Source of the DNA: Pacificibacter marinus
GTDB taxonomy: Bacteria; Pseudomonadota; Alphaproteobacteria; Rhodobacterales; Rhodobacteraceae
Assembly: GCF_018860665.1 (NCBI RefSeq)
Contig: NZ_JAHKPK010000060.1
Location: 1 to 64,000, forward strand
Length of the DNA stretch: 64,000 bases
Direction: 5' to 3'
Part shown: one piece after another, positions 16,448 to 25,692 of the stretch
Numbering within the stretch: the stretch's first letter is position 1
Layout of the letters: every line of letters begins with the position of its first letter
Notes under the pieces: generated by a model
Told to the model about the DNA's origin: nothing
The model's database searches: none
The model's input: only the letters and a program-made list of their open reading frames with translations
Program-made: the position numbers and the translations under genes

Positions 16448-16522
16448 TGGTGCCCAGGGGCGGAATCGAACCACCGACACGAGGATTTTCAATCCACTGC
16501 TCTACCCCTGAGCTACCCGGGC
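16448..16522 (-). tRNA. tRNA-Phe (GAA)
   Basis: A 75-base cloverleaf with encoded CCA. Acceptor GCCCGGG/CCTGGGC has one G-U pair, the D arm is GCTC...GAGC, the anticodon loop TTGAAAA gives GAA, and the T arm is GGTGG-TTCGATT-CCGCC. The anticodon stem GTGGA/TCCTC contains a T-T mismatch at its second pair, which is unusual for this tRNA. The 3' end faces the IS- and AlpA-containing region, and the 5' side faces yacG. This fits use of the tRNA 3' half as an integration site. Confidence 0.93.
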
Positions 16523-16601
16523 ACCGGATGAACACTTGCGCGTTCTGGGTTCGCGTTGTTTAGTCTTCGTTACGGGTGGTGTCCAGAGGTAAAGTGCACA
16601 T

Positions 16602-16820
16602 TTAGTGGGGTTTTTTTATCAGCCCATCCAATAGGTCATTTTGTGCGATGCGTTGGCCTTCTTCATAGGCGCGCATGACTTCTTCTGGGTCTTCTTCACG
16701 CATACTTGGCACGGCGTAAGTCCCGCTCAGCCAACGCGAAAGATCAACATCAGCGCAACGTTTCGAGCAGAAAGGGCGATATTTGACATCGCCCTCTTTT
16801 TGACAGATCGGACAACTCAT
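16602..16820 (-). CDS. yacG: DNA gyrase inhibitor YacG
   Basis: A 72-residue zinc-binding protein that binds gyrase and inhibits its DNA binding. Four Cys ligands are at C3, C6, C18 and C22 (CPIC ... FCSKRCADVDLSRWL), followed by the typical DLSRWLSGTYAVP block and an acidic C-terminal helix. Its ATG overlaps the stop of the RNase gene by four bases, so it is translationally coupled, and it is the last gene of the maf-RNase-yacG run before tRNA-Phe. Confidence 0.95.
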   Translation of the reverse strand: MSCPICQKEGDVKYRPFCSKRCADVDLSRWLSGTYAVPSMREEDPEEVMRAYEEGQRIAQNDLLDGLIKKPH

Positions 16821-17860
16821 TTCAGGATGTCCTGAAGAGGAACACGCTCGCGTTTCTTTTGAATCTCGTAGTGACCCAAGGGTGTGAAACCCGCCAAAAC
16901 AACTTCAGACCCATCGGCTTTGAAGGCCGCACGCAGGGATTGTTCAAAGGCCCGGTGTTCTTTTTTCGGCATAGGGGCCAGGTCGATGGTGATTTGACCG
17001 GCAAGACCGCGCAGGCGCAGTTGGCGCGGCAAATCACGGGCCAGTGCCATATTGGCTTTCAGGCCGGCGGCGGCAGAAAATTCGCCGCCTGTGTTCACAT
17101 CGACCGAGACCAAAGCGCGGGTCGGTTCGATATAGGCATGGCCACCGGTTTTCAGCGACACGCGCGTGGAAATCACATCATCGATCAGCTCGTAAACGCC
17201 GTAATTGTCAAAGGCGTCTTCAGAGTCGTCAAACACATCAGGTTTGTCCCAATCACGCCATGCCGCATCCCAAGCATCGGGACCATCCAGCAACAATTCA
17301 GGCGCGCCCGCGATATCCGCTGTGACAGCTTCGGCCAGACCACGCATATTTGCGATGTCGTCGGCGATCTCTGCGCTGTTTGCACCCTCACAGGCAGACC
17401 GTAAAATAAGCCCCATGGTCTCGTCCGCGCCTTCCATACCCGCATTGGCCAGATCATGCAGGCGCAGCAACTCGTCGTCGTCGCGAATCGCGCGCGAAAT
17501 GTTCAAACCCGGCGCGTCAGGCGTGATGATGGCGTATTTTGATTTGAAAATCAGACGCGTTGTGACAGGAACGGCTTTGCCATCTTCGGACATATGCGTG
17601 ACCTGCACTAGCATCGGGGCACCGGGTTTGAGGCCCTTGTTGCCTTTCAAATAAGCGCTCTCATTATTCGGCATGTCCAGCATCGCGCCGCCCATGCCTT
17701 TGAGCATCCGCCCTCCACGAGCGCGATAAATCGAGCCAATTGCGGGCGGGGCGTCGTCGCCAGAGGCGTCAACGATGAGATCTTCCAAACGGCCATCTTT
17801 GATAAAGGCGGCGGCTTTTTGGTTTTTGATCATGCCTAGGGCGATGACTGTACCGATCAT
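16817..17860 (-). CDS. rng: short-form ribonuclease E/G family protein
   Basis: An RNA endonuclease-like protein of 347 residues, clearly shorter than E. coli RNase G (489). The N-terminal S1-like region, the catalytic Asp blocks [14 protein letters not shown] and [14 protein letters not shown], and an [10 protein letters not shown]-type central block are present. The region that carries the zinc-link Cys pair in larger RNase E/G proteins is missing, as is the large C-terminal scaffold. This short form is usual next to maf and yacG in Rhodobacterales. It overlaps both neighbours by four bases. A role in rRNA or mRNA processing is inferred from the family. Whether the reduced enzyme keeps full activity cannot be judged. 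Confidence 0.85.
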   Translation of the reverse strand: MIGTVIALGMIKNQKAAAFIKDGRLEDLIVDASGDDAPPAIGSIYRARGGRMLKGMGGAMLDMPNNESAYLKGNKGLKPGAPMLVQVTHMSEDGKAVPVTTRLIFKSKYAIITPDAPGLNISRAIRDDDELLRLHDLANAGMEGADETMGLILRSACEGANSAEIADDIANMRGLAEAVTADIAGAPELLLDGPDAWDAAWRDWDKPDVFDDSEDAFDNYGVYELIDDVISTRVSLKTGGHAYIEPTRALVSVDVNTGGEFSAAAGLKANMALARDLPRQLRLRGLAGQITIDLAPMPKKEHRAFEQSLRAAFKADGSEVVLAGFTPLGHYEIQKKRERVPLQDILK

Positions 17861-18435
17861 GAGGGATCTCCGTATACGGGGTAGCCAGCTGCGGTCAGCA
17901 GGGTGGCCGTTTCAGCCACGGGCAGGCCCATCACAGCGGAATAGCTGCCTTGGATCCACGGGATGAAAGCCCCCGCAAGCCCTTGGATGCCATATCCGCC
18001 CGCTTTGCCTTGCCAATCGTTTGAGGCCAAATAGGTGTTGAGCTCAACATCAGACAGGCGCTTCATTTTCACGACTGTGACGACATCGGCCTCATAGACC
18101 AAATCGCCACGGGCCACGGCCACGGCAGTGATCACTTTGTGGCGACGCCCTGACATGGCCAGCAAAAATTCTGCGGCTTCTTTTTCGTCTTGAGGTTTTC
18201 CCATGACGCGACGCCCAAGCGCGACAGTGGTATCCGCGCATAAGACCACTTCGTCCTGCGTGCGGGGCACCGCTTGCGCCTTTTCGCGGGCCATGCGCGC
18301 GCAATAGGGGCGCGGCAATTCGCCTTTGAGGGGCGTCTCATCAATGTCAGGAGACCGGATGTCATCGGGGGTAAGGCCGAGCTGCGCCAGAAGTTCCTTC
18401 CGGCGCGGGCTGCCTGAACCGAGGATCAGTTTCAT
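17857..18435 (-). CDS. maf: Maf-family nucleoside triphosphate pyrophosphatase
   Basis: A 192-residue house-cleaning enzyme that hydrolyses non-canonical or UTP/dTTP nucleotides to monophosphates. The N-terminal phosphate loop [12 protein letters not shown], the DIDET motif, REKAQA and the catalytic-base region CADTTVALG are all present, as is the C-terminal [13 protein letters not shown] block. The DTTVA form groups it with YhdE-type dTTP/UTPases. It starts 19 bases after infA and overlaps the RNase gene by four bases. Confidence 0.95.
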   Translation of the reverse strand: MKLILGSGSPRRKELLAQLGLTPDDIRSPDIDETPLKGELPRPYCARMAREKAQAVPRTQDEVVLCADTTVALGRRVMGKPQDEKEAAEFLLAMSGRRHKVITAVAVARGDLVYEADVVTVVKMKRLSDVELNTYLASNDWQGKAGGYGIQGLAGAFIPWIQGSYSAVMGLPVAETATLLTAAGYPVYGDPS

Positions 18436-18454
18436 GTGAACCGCTGCGATCCGA

Positions 18455-18673
18455 TTAACGGAAGCGGTAATTGATCCGACCTTTGGTCAGATCGTATGGT
18501 GTCATTTCGACTTGAACTTTGTCACCTGCGAGAACGCGGATACGGTTCTTACGCATTTTGCCTGCCGTGTGAGCGATGATCGTATGGCCGTTTTCCAGCT
18601 CGACCAGAAATGTCGCGTTCGGCAAGAGTTCCTTAACGACACCGGGAAATTCGAGCATTTCTTCCTTGGCCAT
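18455..18673 (-). CDS. infA: translation initiation factor IF-1
   Basis: IF-1, 72 residues, which binds the ribosomal A site during initiation. The sequence [19 protein letters not shown] ... [14 protein letters not shown] ... [11 protein letters not shown] is the standard OB-fold protein. The start at 18673 follows AGGAGTGAAC directly upstream. A longer frame to 18745 lacks similarity. Confidence 0.98.
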   Translation of the reverse strand: MAKEEMLEFPGVVKELLPNATFLVELENGHTIIAHTAGKMRKNRIRVLAGDKVQVEMTPYDLTKGRINYRFR

Positions 18674-18857
18674 GTTCACTCCTGTAAAATTCACCCACCA
18701 TAGTGTGGGCGTGCAGTAAATGCGCCTTTGGCTTACGCTTTTCAAGCGCCATTTAGGGCAGGGCGGGCGTTTTCGGATGGTTTTTTACCAAATCTGTCGC
18801 TAGAGCAACAGAAAATGGAAATTTGATCCCTATTAGAGGCACCAAGCCCTGTCGAAT

Positions 18858-19322
18858 CTAGGGCGTAGGATGTTTGGGGAGGCCAAAGCGTTCGATCATA
18901 CGCGTTTTAATTTGATCACGGGTGCTGCGATAAGCGTCAAGCTTGGTTTCGCGATTTTCACCGGATCCCGTTGGGTCCGTGATGGGCCAGTATTCGACAT
19001 CGATGTGAAACAGTTTCGTCAGGTTTAACGCTTTGTGATGTGACGCGGGCGAGAGCGCGATGATCAAATCATAAGACGACATATGTTCGCCGATCTCTTG
19101 CAGGTCTTGAAACGAGCGCGCTTTGTGGCGCGACAATTCCACGCCGATCTCTTGGCACACGTAGACGGCAAAACCATCAATATCCAAATCGTTCATCACA
19201 CCTGCGGATTGGACGTAGGCTTCGGTGCCATAAAGCTGCTTCATCATGGCTTCGGCCATGGGCGAGCGCAATGCATTATGGTCGCAGCAAAATAGGATCG
19301 AACTGGGCATTTTTGTCGCCAA
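18858..19322 (-). CDS. low-molecular-weight phosphotyrosine phosphatase family protein
   Basis: A 154-residue protein with the CX5R phosphate loop CDHNALRS (C13, R19, S20) and the Asp of the DP loop in PITDPTG, as in LMW protein tyrosine phosphatases and arsenate reductases of that fold. Its loop, with CDHNALR in place of CxGNxCR, is the version found in alphaproteobacterial members next to hisD and UPF0262. The substrate is unknown. It starts 3 bases after the UPF0262 stop and so is in the hisD operon. An alternative start is Met5. Confidence 0.88.
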   Translation of the reverse strand: MATKMPSSILFCCDHNALRSPMAEAMMKQLYGTEAYVQSAGVMNDLDIDGFAVYVCQEIGVELSRHKARSFQDLQEIGEHMSSYDLIIALSPASHHKALNLTKLFHIDVEYWPITDPTGSGENRETKLDAYRSTRDQIKTRMIERFGLPKHPTP

Positions 19323-19325
19323 AGC

Positions 19326-19805
19326 TTACGCTCCCCAATGCAATACACAGATCAGTGTAAACAATCGCCGCGCTGTGTCCAGATCAACATCGGCTTTACC
19401 TTCAAGCCGTTCTTGCAGCACGCGTGCGCCTTCATTGTGGATACCACGCCGCGCCATGTCGATGGCCTCTATCTGTCCCGGAGCCATTTGTTTCACAGCG
19501 TCAAAGTAGCTTTCGCAAATCTGGAAATAGTCTTTGACGACTTGGCGAAATGGCCCAAGTGACAAGTGAAATTCAGCTTGGGTGACATCCGCCTCATTGG
19601 ACAGATCAAACACAAGCCTGCGCTCTTTGATACACAACAGCAGTTTAAACGGCCCTTTGGGGACATCTCGATCATCCCGCTCAGGCAGGGTAAAGCTGTT
19701 GTCTTCTAATAGGTCGAAAATCGCAACTTTGCGCTCTTGTTCGATTTCTGGTGTGGGCGCAGTGAGACCGCGGTCGTCAATTTTGATCGCTACAAGTTTA
19801 CTCAT
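19326..19805 (-). CDS. UPF0262 family protein
   Basis: A 159-residue alphaproteobacterial protein of unknown function, recognised by LVAIKIDDRGLTAPTPEIEQ near the start, the FDLLEDNSF block, GPFKLLLCIKERRLVFD and the C-terminal LFTLICVLHWG. It is soluble with no catalytic motif. The ATG at 19805 lies inside the end of hisD (8-base overlap), a conserved arrangement. The in-frame upstream ATG at 19817 is less likely. Confidence 0.9.
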   Translation of the reverse strand: MSKLVAIKIDDRGLTAPTPEIEQERKVAIFDLLEDNSFTLPERDDRDVPKGPFKLLLCIKERRLVFDLSNEADVTQAEFHLSLGPFRQVVKDYFQICESYFDAVKQMAPGQIEAIDMARRGIHNEGARVLQERLEGKADVDLDTARRLFTLICVLHWGA

Positions 19806-21111
19806 CGCCCTCACCATTCAACCGGTCCAGCCGTGCGCGGATCGACAGACCATGCGCTTCTAGGCTTTCAGATTTGGCCAAACGTTCTGCCGCCGGACCA
19901 ATTGCTTTCAGCGCAGATGGAGACATCTTGGCCAAAGTTGTCCGTTTGAGGAAGTCTAAAACAGATAGGCCAGACGAGAACCGCGCCGAGCGTGCTGTTG
20001 GCAAAACATGGTTGGGACCGCCGACATAATCGCCGATGGCCTCAGGCGTGTAGGCTCCCAAGAAAATAGCGCCCGCGTGGTTGATGTCCAAAGACAACTC
20101 ATCAGGATCTGCAACACAAAGTTCCAAGTGCTCTGGCGCAAAGCGATCTGATAGGGTCACAGCCTCCTCAAGATCTTTCACCACAATAATGGCACCGAAA
20201 TCGGCCCAAGACTTGCCAGCGATCACGCGGCGCTCCAACGTCTCTAGGCGCTTGTCCACTGCCGCCGCGACTGCCGCACCAAAGCTGGCATCCGTGGTGA
20301 TCAAAACAGATTGGGCGCTCTCGTCATGTTCGGCCTGCGACAGCAAATCGACAGCGATCCAATCTGGGTCGTTATCTGCGTCTGCGATCACCAAAATCTC
20401 GGACGGGCCAGCGATCATATCGATGCCAACCTTGCCAAAGACACGTCGCTTGGCGGCAGCAACAAAAGCATTCCCCGGTCCGGTGATCTTATCGACGGGT
20501 GGAATGGTTTCTGTCCCATAAGCCAGGGCGGCAATCGCTTGCGCGCCGCCGATGCGGTAAATTTCGTCAACGCCCGCAATCCGTGCTGCCATCAATACAA
20601 GCGGGTTTACCACGCCATCAGGGGTCGGCACCGTGATGGCCAGCCGTTTGACGCCCGCAACCTTGGCTGGCACGGCGTTCATCAAGACGGAACTTGGGTA
20701 AGTCGCAACGCCACCGGGCACGTAAAGTCCCGCCGCAGAGACAGGTGTCCAGCGCCAGCCCAGCGTGGCCCCGTCCATATCCGTCCACATTTTGTCGTCG
20801 GGCATTTGGCGAATGTGATAGTCGCGGATGCGCGTTGCGGCCAGCTCAAGGGCTGCGCGATCCATAGGCGATACCTGAGCGCAATAGGCGTTAATTTCGT
20901 CGTCAGTGAAGCGCAGGCCCTCAGCCGTCAGGGGCATCCGGTCGAATTTGGCCGTGAGTTCAAGCACCGCCTCGTCACCGCGTGCGCGCACATCGGCAAT
21001 GATGCCCGCCACGATATGATCCACATCTGGGCTGTCTTCGCGTTTCATCGCGAGCAGCTCAACAAAGCGGGCTTCAAAATCGGCGTCTTGGGTGTTCAAA
21101 AAATGTGGCAT
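19798..21111 (-). CDS. hisD: histidinol dehydrogenase
   Basis: A zinc enzyme (437 residues) for the last two oxidations of histidine biosynthesis, L-histidinol to L-histidine with 2 NAD+. The motif GLYVPGG, the signature IDMIAGPSEILVIADADNDP and the QAEHDESAQSVLIT block with metal-binding residues are present, followed by the conserved C-terminal GPNHVLPT region. AAGGAGAACGTG precedes the chosen start. Seven extra in-frame codons upstream are unlikely. It is separated by 203 bases from the DUF2948 gene and overlaps UPF0262. Confidence 0.97.
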   Translation of the reverse strand: MPHFLNTQDADFEARFVELLAMKREDSPDVDHIVAGIIADVRARGDEAVLELTAKFDRMPLTAEGLRFTDDEINAYCAQVSPMDRAALELAATRIRDYHIRQMPDDKMWTDMDGATLGWRWTPVSAAGLYVPGGVATYPSSVLMNAVPAKVAGVKRLAITVPTPDGVVNPLVLMAARIAGVDEIYRIGGAQAIAALAYGTETIPPVDKITGPGNAFVAAAKRRVFGKVGIDMIAGPSEILVIADADNDPDWIAVDLLSQAEHDESAQSVLITTDASFGAAVAAAVDKRLETLERRVIAGKSWADFGAIIVVKDLEEAVTLSDRFAPEHLELCVADPDELSLDINHAGAIFLGAYTPEAIGDYVGGPNHVLPTARSARFSSGLSVLDFLKRTTLAKMSPSALKAIGPAAERLAKSESLEAHGLSIRARLDRLNGEGDE

Positions 21112-21314
21112 CACGTTCTCCTTGATCTTCACATAGCGTGGCAGGACGTGAGGCTCAAGCGCGGGCTGTCTTTCGCTGCACTTGGTGGTGTTATATCATC
21201 CAAAACCTATACATCTTGGGCAGGGGGCACATTTATGAGCCGATGCGATATGTGCCGTTGCGAAATAGTGCTATGCGCAGACTTAAAGAGACAGGCCGTG
21301 GTGATTTGGAGTGA

Positions 21315-21794
21315 TTACACGGAATGATCCGGCTGTTTCTTTGATGGGGCAACATAGGGGCGCGTCACGTCTTTCAACGTCACGTCCAACGCCTCGACAT
21401 CAAGCAAAATATCGCCATCCCCAGCCAAAGTGATCTGAACCGCACCTGCACCGTCTTCTCCCGCTGCAAAGGTCACGGCCAACACCGAAATAATGGTGTC
21501 TTTGTCGGCGGCAGATACGCCTGATGATTTAGCGGACATAACGTCGTCAAACAACAGCACAGATTGCACGCGCTCCACTGGTCGGGATCGTTTGGCCGCA
21601 CGATCTACATCTTCCCAGCGGAACCGGTTGAGCAACATCGCGAACCGGCGCTGCCCTGCGTCATAGGAAATTTCTCCCATCGGCACGACAGCGTCCTGGC
21701 AGAGTGCGGATAGAATTTTTAAGTCCTCGGCGTCGAGCGCTTTAAGACGTAAAGGTTGATCGCCGCCATCTTCGAAACGTGCATCTTCGGTCAT
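21315..21794 (-). CDS. DUF2948 family protein
   Basis: A soluble protein of 159 residues recognised from LKALDAEDLKILSALCQDAV, the FAMLLNRFRWED block, VQSVLLFDDVMS and a C-terminal DITLKDVTRPY-like region (here DVTLKDVTRPY). The function is unknown. The family is restricted to alphaproteobacteria and normally sits directly behind murA, as here (3-base gap), so a link to cell-envelope growth is possible but unproven. Confidence 0.88.
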   Translation of the reverse strand: MTEDARFEDGGDQPLRLKALDAEDLKILSALCQDAVVPMGEISYDAGQRRFAMLLNRFRWEDVDRAAKRSRPVERVQSVLLFDDVMSAKSSGVSAADKDTIISVLAVTFAAGEDGAGAVQITLAGDGDILLDVEALDVTLKDVTRPYVAPSKKQPDHSV

Positions 21795-21797
21795 GGT

Positions 21798-23063
21798 TTA
21801 TGCCTGTACTCGTTCAATATGTGCCCCAATACCTGAGAGCTTTTTCTCAACAAATTCATAGCCACGGTCCAAGTGATAGACGCGGCTGACCAGAGTTTCG
21901 CCCTCAGCCGCCAGTCCCGCAAGGATCAACGATACAGAAGCCCGCAAATCTGTGGCCATGACTTGCGCGCCCTTGAGGCGGTCCACACCGTGTACGATGG
22001 CCTTGCCGCCATGGACTTCGATATTCGCCCCCATGCGTGTCAATTCCGGTGCATGCATAAAGCGGTTTTCAAAAATAGTTTCTTCCAGATGTGAGGTGCC
22101 TTCAGCGGTGCAAAGCAGCGCCATCATTTGCGCCTGCAAATCGGTTGGAAAACCGGGGAAAGGTTCTGTCACAACATCGACGGCTTGCACGCGGTCGCCT
22201 TTGCGCGACACGGTCAGGCCACGCGCATTTTCCACAACGGAAATACCAGCCGCGTCCAGTTTTTCAGCAAAGCTTTCGACCAAAGACATCTTGCCCCCCA
22301 AACAGGTGACCTCGCCGCCGCAAATCGCAGGCGCCAGCATGAATGTACCAAGTTCGATACGATCTGTAACCACGGGATGCGTGGCGCCGTGCAAGCGATC
22401 AACACCTTGGATTTCGATGCGCGAGGTGCCTTCGCCTTCAATCTGCGCGCCCATCTTTTTCAAACAGGACACAAGATCAACGATCTCAGGTTCGCGTGCG
22501 GCGTTTTCCAATACGGATGTGCCCTTGGCCAATGTCGCGGCCATCACAAAGTTTTCGGTCGCGCCCACAGAAGCAAAGCGCATTTTGTGCACGGCGCCCT
22601 TAAGGCCGCCTTGCGTTTTGGCATGCAGGTATCCATCACGTAATTCAATCTCTGCGCCCAGTGCGGTCAGCGCATCAACATGCAAATCCATTGGACGTGC
22701 GCCAATCGCGCAACCGCCGGGCAGGGACACAACCGCATGACCAAGACGCGCCAAAAGCGGCCCAAGCACCAAGTTGGACGCCCGCATTTTGCGTACGATT
22801 TCGTAGTCTGCGATCGGGTTTAGATCGCCGTGGCAGGACATAGTTTGCACTTTGCCCTCGTGCATCGAGCTGATTTCGGCCCCCAGCGATTCCAGCAAGG
22901 CTGTCATCGTTTTGATATCTGACAGACGCGGCGCGTTGGTGAGCGTCAAAGGTTCGTCTGACAACAATGTCGCGGGCATCAATGTCAAACAGGCGTTCTT
23001 TGCGCCCGCGATCTCGATGTCGCCACTCAAAGGCCCGCCGCCTCTTACCAAAATAGAATCCAT
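21798..23063 (-). CDS. murA: UDP-N-acetylglucosamine 1-carboxyvinyltransferase
   Basis: The first committed enzyme of peptidoglycan synthesis, transferring enolpyruvate from PEP to UDP-GlcNAc; 421 residues, normal length. K22-N23 in AGAKNACL, the Arg of [12 protein letters not shown] and the catalytic Cys (C118) in [11 protein letters not shown] are present. Cys rather than Asp at this position predicts fosfomycin sensitivity of the enzyme itself. The C-terminal [13 protein letters not shown] is typical. Confidence 0.98.
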   Translation of the reverse strand: MDSILVRGGGPLSGDIEIAGAKNACLTLMPATLLSDEPLTLTNAPRLSDIKTMTALLESLGAEISSMHEGKVQTMSCHGDLNPIADYEIVRKMRASNLVLGPLLARLGHAVVSLPGGCAIGARPMDLHVDALTALGAEIELRDGYLHAKTQGGLKGAVHKMRFASVGATENFVMAATLAKGTSVLENAAREPEIVDLVSCLKKMGAQIEGEGTSRIEIQGVDRLHGATHPVVTDRIELGTFMLAPAICGGEVTCLGGKMSLVESFAEKLDAAGISVVENARGLTVSRKGDRVQAVDVVTEPFPGFPTDLQAQMMALLCTAEGTSHLEETIFENRFMHAPELTRMGANIEVHGGKAIVHGVDRLKGAQVMATDLRASVSLILAGLAAEGETLVSRVYHLDRGYEFVEKKLSGIGAHIERVQA

Positions 23064-23073
23064 TACTCGTGCC

Positions 23074-23229
23074 TCATTCGCTCTGTGTCTCTGTCTTATC
23101 CGAAGCTGCTTTGGCGCGGCTCAATTGCTTGCGCCGTCCTAAATTGGCCTTGAGCGCTGCTTTCAAGCGTGCGTCGCGCGCTGACACAGGTTTTTTGGCG
23201 GGCTTTTGGGGGACAGATTTATTTTCCAT
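23074..23229 (-). CDS. small basic protein upstream of murA
   Basis: A 51-residue protein, [20 protein letters not shown] followed by a Lys/Arg/Ala helix ([20 protein letters not shown]) and a polar tail. No Cys, membrane segment or known domain. The Met at 23229 is chosen because the 17 residues upstream look unrelated. It ends 10 bases before murA on the same strand. Small basic proteins at this position are, from memory, common in Rhodobacterales, but no function is assigned. Confidence 0.6.
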   Translation of the reverse strand: MENKSVPQKPAKKPVSARDARLKAALKANLGRRKQLSRAKAASDKTETQSE

Positions 23230-23434
23230 GAATGACGTGTAGCCAATGGGTGCAATCGCGTCCAGTGCCGCAGAACGCATTTTATAGGGGAATTCTGCTC
23301 AAGATGTGGCCTTATGGGCTTCGTCTGGTCCGTGCTGTTTGTGATGCCGCCAGATAAAAACACGCGGCAAAGTCGATTTTAGCGAAAAGGTTCTTGCACA
23401 GCCCCCCGTTCAAAGCTAATTAGCGCCCCACAGT

Positions 23435-23509
23435 GCTGCTGTAGCTCAGTGGTAGAGCGCGTCATTGGTAATGACGAGGTCGGGAGTTCAATTCTCCCTA
23501 GCAGCACCA
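23435..23509 (+). tRNA. tRNA-Thr (GGT)
   Basis: A 75-base cloverleaf with encoded CCA. Acceptor GCTGCTG/TAGCAGC has a G-T closing pair, the D arm is GCTC AGTGGTA GAGC, the anticodon stem CGTCA/TGACG is perfect around TTGGTAA (anticodon GGT), and the T arm is CGGGA-GTTCAAT-TCTCC. The gene stands alone on the plus strand between the small basic protein gene and metG. Confidence 0.97.
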
Positions 23510-23690
23510 TTTTACACATTATTATTGTGGCATAACAAAAGCTTAGGCTGGTATGTTGTGTTCGTATCCCCCTTCGTATTCCTATATCTCCTTAGGGCCA
23601 TTTGCTTAGAGCTGTCTGGCTTAAGGGATAATGCGCGGATATGCGGATGGGATTTGCATCATGGCATTCAATCCAGACGCGTAAACGCAA

Positions 23691-23722
23691 AAGCCCCCCG
23701 CCAAGGCGAGGGGCTTAACTTT
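23691..23722. terminator. bidirectional terminator behind metG
   Basis: AAGCCCC at 23691-23697 pairs with GGGGCTT at 23710-23716, with further GC pairs inside. On the plus strand it runs into AACTTTTTT, and on the minus strand into CTTTTG. It lies 32 bases beyond the minus-strand metG stop. The 23510-23690 stretch after tRNA-Thr holds no supported gene. Confidence 0.8.
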
Positions 23723-23747
23723 TTTGAATTCTACATTTTTGCGCGGA

Positions 23748-25469
23748 TTAGTCTTCGCGTTTGCCTGCAAATTTTTCTTGCCATTCTACACGCTGATCGT
23801 CGTCAATTTTGACAAACAGGTTTTCTGGCACGGTGAACGCATGGCCTTCTTTGAATTCACTTAATGTGGCTGCTATGTCTGTGGGCCAATCGAGATCGGA
23901 CATGTTCAATGCCGTTTTGATTTTTTCGGCCGTATCAGGGATGAAGGGCGCGGACAGGCGCGCGTAAAGCCCGATCAGGTTCAGACCCAAACGCACCTGT
24001 GCTGCGGCTTGATCTGGGTCGGTTTTGAATGTCGCCCAAGGGGCAGTGTTTTGCAGATATTCATTGCCAGCAACCCAAATCGCGCGCAGAGCATTGGCGG
24101 ATTTGCGCACTTCCATATCAGACAGATGAGTCTCATACGTTTTTAATTTTTCTGTCAAATCTGCGATAAGTGCAGCTTCGATTGGGCCAAATGCTCCCCC
24201 AGCAGGGACCGCTTCAGAGTATTTAGAACGACAGAATTTGGTGATGCGTGACACAAAGTTGCCCAGCACGTCAGACAGGTCTTTGTTCACCGATTGCTGG
24301 AAATTTTCCCACGTGAATTCAGAATCCGAGCTTTCAGGCGCATGAGACAAGAGCCACCAGCGCCAGTAATCCGCCGGCAGCAAAGACAGGGCTTGGTCCA
24401 TGAATACCCCACGTCCACGAGAGGTCGAGAATTGCCCGCCATCGTAGTTCAGGTAGTTGAACGACTTGATGTAATCGACCATCTTCCATGGCTCGTTGGA
24501 CCCAAGCATGGTCACAGGAAAGGATAGGGTGTGAAACGGCACATTGTCTTTGCCCATGAATTGCACATAGCGCACATCATCGGCCCCTTTATCAGTGCGC
24601 CACCAGCGTTCCCAATCAGCATCCGTCAAGCCGTTTGCATCGGTCCATTCATTCGCACAAGCGATGTATTCAATTGGCGCATCGAACCAAACGTAGAACA
24701 CTTTGCCTTCCATGCCCTCCCATGGTGCATCGCCTTTTTGCACAGGCACGCCCCATTTGAGATCACGGGTGATGCCGCGGTCTTGCAAGCCGTCCCCATC
24801 ATTGAGCCATTTTTTTGCAATGGAGGTGGTCAGGACCGGCCAGTCTTTTTTCGCGTCAATCCAAGTGTTGAGCGCCTCGCGCATTTTGGACTGGCGCAAG
24901 TACAAGTGTTTGGTCTCGCGTTCTTCCAAATCCGTGGCACCGGAAATGGTGGATCGTGGATTGATCAAATCTGTTGGATCAAGCTGTTTGGTGCAGTCGT
25001 CACATTGATCGCCACGCGCGGAATCGTAGCCACAGTTGGGGCAGGTGCCTTCGATATAGCGGTCAGGCAAAAAGCGGCCATCTGTTTCGGAATAGACTTG
25101 GGTCTCGGACACTTCCTCAACAAGGCCCTCGTCGAACAGGCGCTTGGCGAAATGCTGTGTCAGTTTGCGGTTTTGATCTGACGAAGAGCGCCCGAAGTGA
25201 TCAAAAGACAGGCGAAAACCTGCGGCGATCTCGGCCTGAACCTCGTGCAATTCGGCGCAATACTCTGCCACGGGTTTTCCCGCTTTTTGGGCGGCGATTT
25301 CAGCAGGCGTGCCATGTTCATCTGTCGCGCATAAAAACAAGACCTCATCCCCACGCGCACGACAATAGCGTGCGTATAGATCGGCAGGCAATTGCGAGCC
25401 CACAAGATTTCCAAGGTGTTTGATGCCATTGATGTAGGGCAAGGCGGATGTGATGAGCGTGCGTGCCAT
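23748..25469 (-). CDS. metG: methionyl-tRNA synthetase
   Basis: A class I aminoacyl-tRNA synthetase (573 residues) charging tRNA-Met. The HIGH-like site is in [16 protein letters not shown] near residues 9-24, and a two-CxxC zinc knuckle reads [17 protein letters not shown]. The KMSKS position carries [14 protein letters not shown], the Lys-less loop form used by a subset of MetRS including alphaproteobacterial ones. The anticodon-binding helical domain is present, and the C-terminal EMAP-II-like tRNA-binding extension is absent. The start at [12 protein letters not shown] is favoured over one eight codons upstream. Confidence 0.97.
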   Translation of the reverse strand: MARTLITSALPYINGIKHLGNLVGSQLPADLYARYCRARGDEVLFLCATDEHGTPAEIAAQKAGKPVAEYCAELHEVQAEIAAGFRLSFDHFGRSSSDQNRKLTQHFAKRLFDEGLVEEVSETQVYSETDGRFLPDRYIEGTCPNCGYDSARGDQCDDCTKQLDPTDLINPRSTISGATDLEERETKHLYLRQSKMREALNTWIDAKKDWPVLTTSIAKKWLNDGDGLQDRGITRDLKWGVPVQKGDAPWEGMEGKVFYVWFDAPIEYIACANEWTDANGLTDADWERWWRTDKGADDVRYVQFMGKDNVPFHTLSFPVTMLGSNEPWKMVDYIKSFNYLNYDGGQFSTSRGRGVFMDQALSLLPADYWRWWLLSHAPESSDSEFTWENFQQSVNKDLSDVLGNFVSRITKFCRSKYSEAVPAGGAFGPIEAALIADLTEKLKTYETHLSDMEVRKSANALRAIWVAGNEYLQNTAPWATFKTDPDQAAAQVRLGLNLIGLYARLSAPFIPDTAEKIKTALNMSDLDWPTDIAATLSEFKEGHAFTVPENLFVKIDDDQRVEWQEKFAGKRED

Positions 25470-25692
25470 GATAAGTCCCGTGCGGTGCGTCATGTGAATT
25501 GATTTCCCTGTCCTAACGGTCCTTGGACAAAAGGGCCAGAGGCTTGTGTTTCACAGCCTGAATTGACCATTTTCGCCGAGGAGTTATGCCCCACGGTTTC
25601 TTTACAGCTGATCCGCCAATGGTGCCTTGAGTTCTGGCAACTTACCAATAGGATGGCGCTGACAATTTATGACTGAACTTGAGGACGCATCC

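Noticed and set aside
16200-16535. 111-codon minus-strand frame over tRNA-Phe
   Set aside because: It reads through the tRNA and its flank; I looked for an integrase C-terminus there and found none.
16836-17860. RNase G gene thought to be truncated because it is only 347 residues
   Set aside because: Both ends overlap neighbours in the usual way and the catalytic Asp blocks are intact; the short form is normal at this locus in the group.
24395-24450. MetRS appearing to lack its KMSKS loop
   Set aside because: The FSTSRGRG form at this position is a known variant of alphaproteobacterial MetRS, so it is not a defect.
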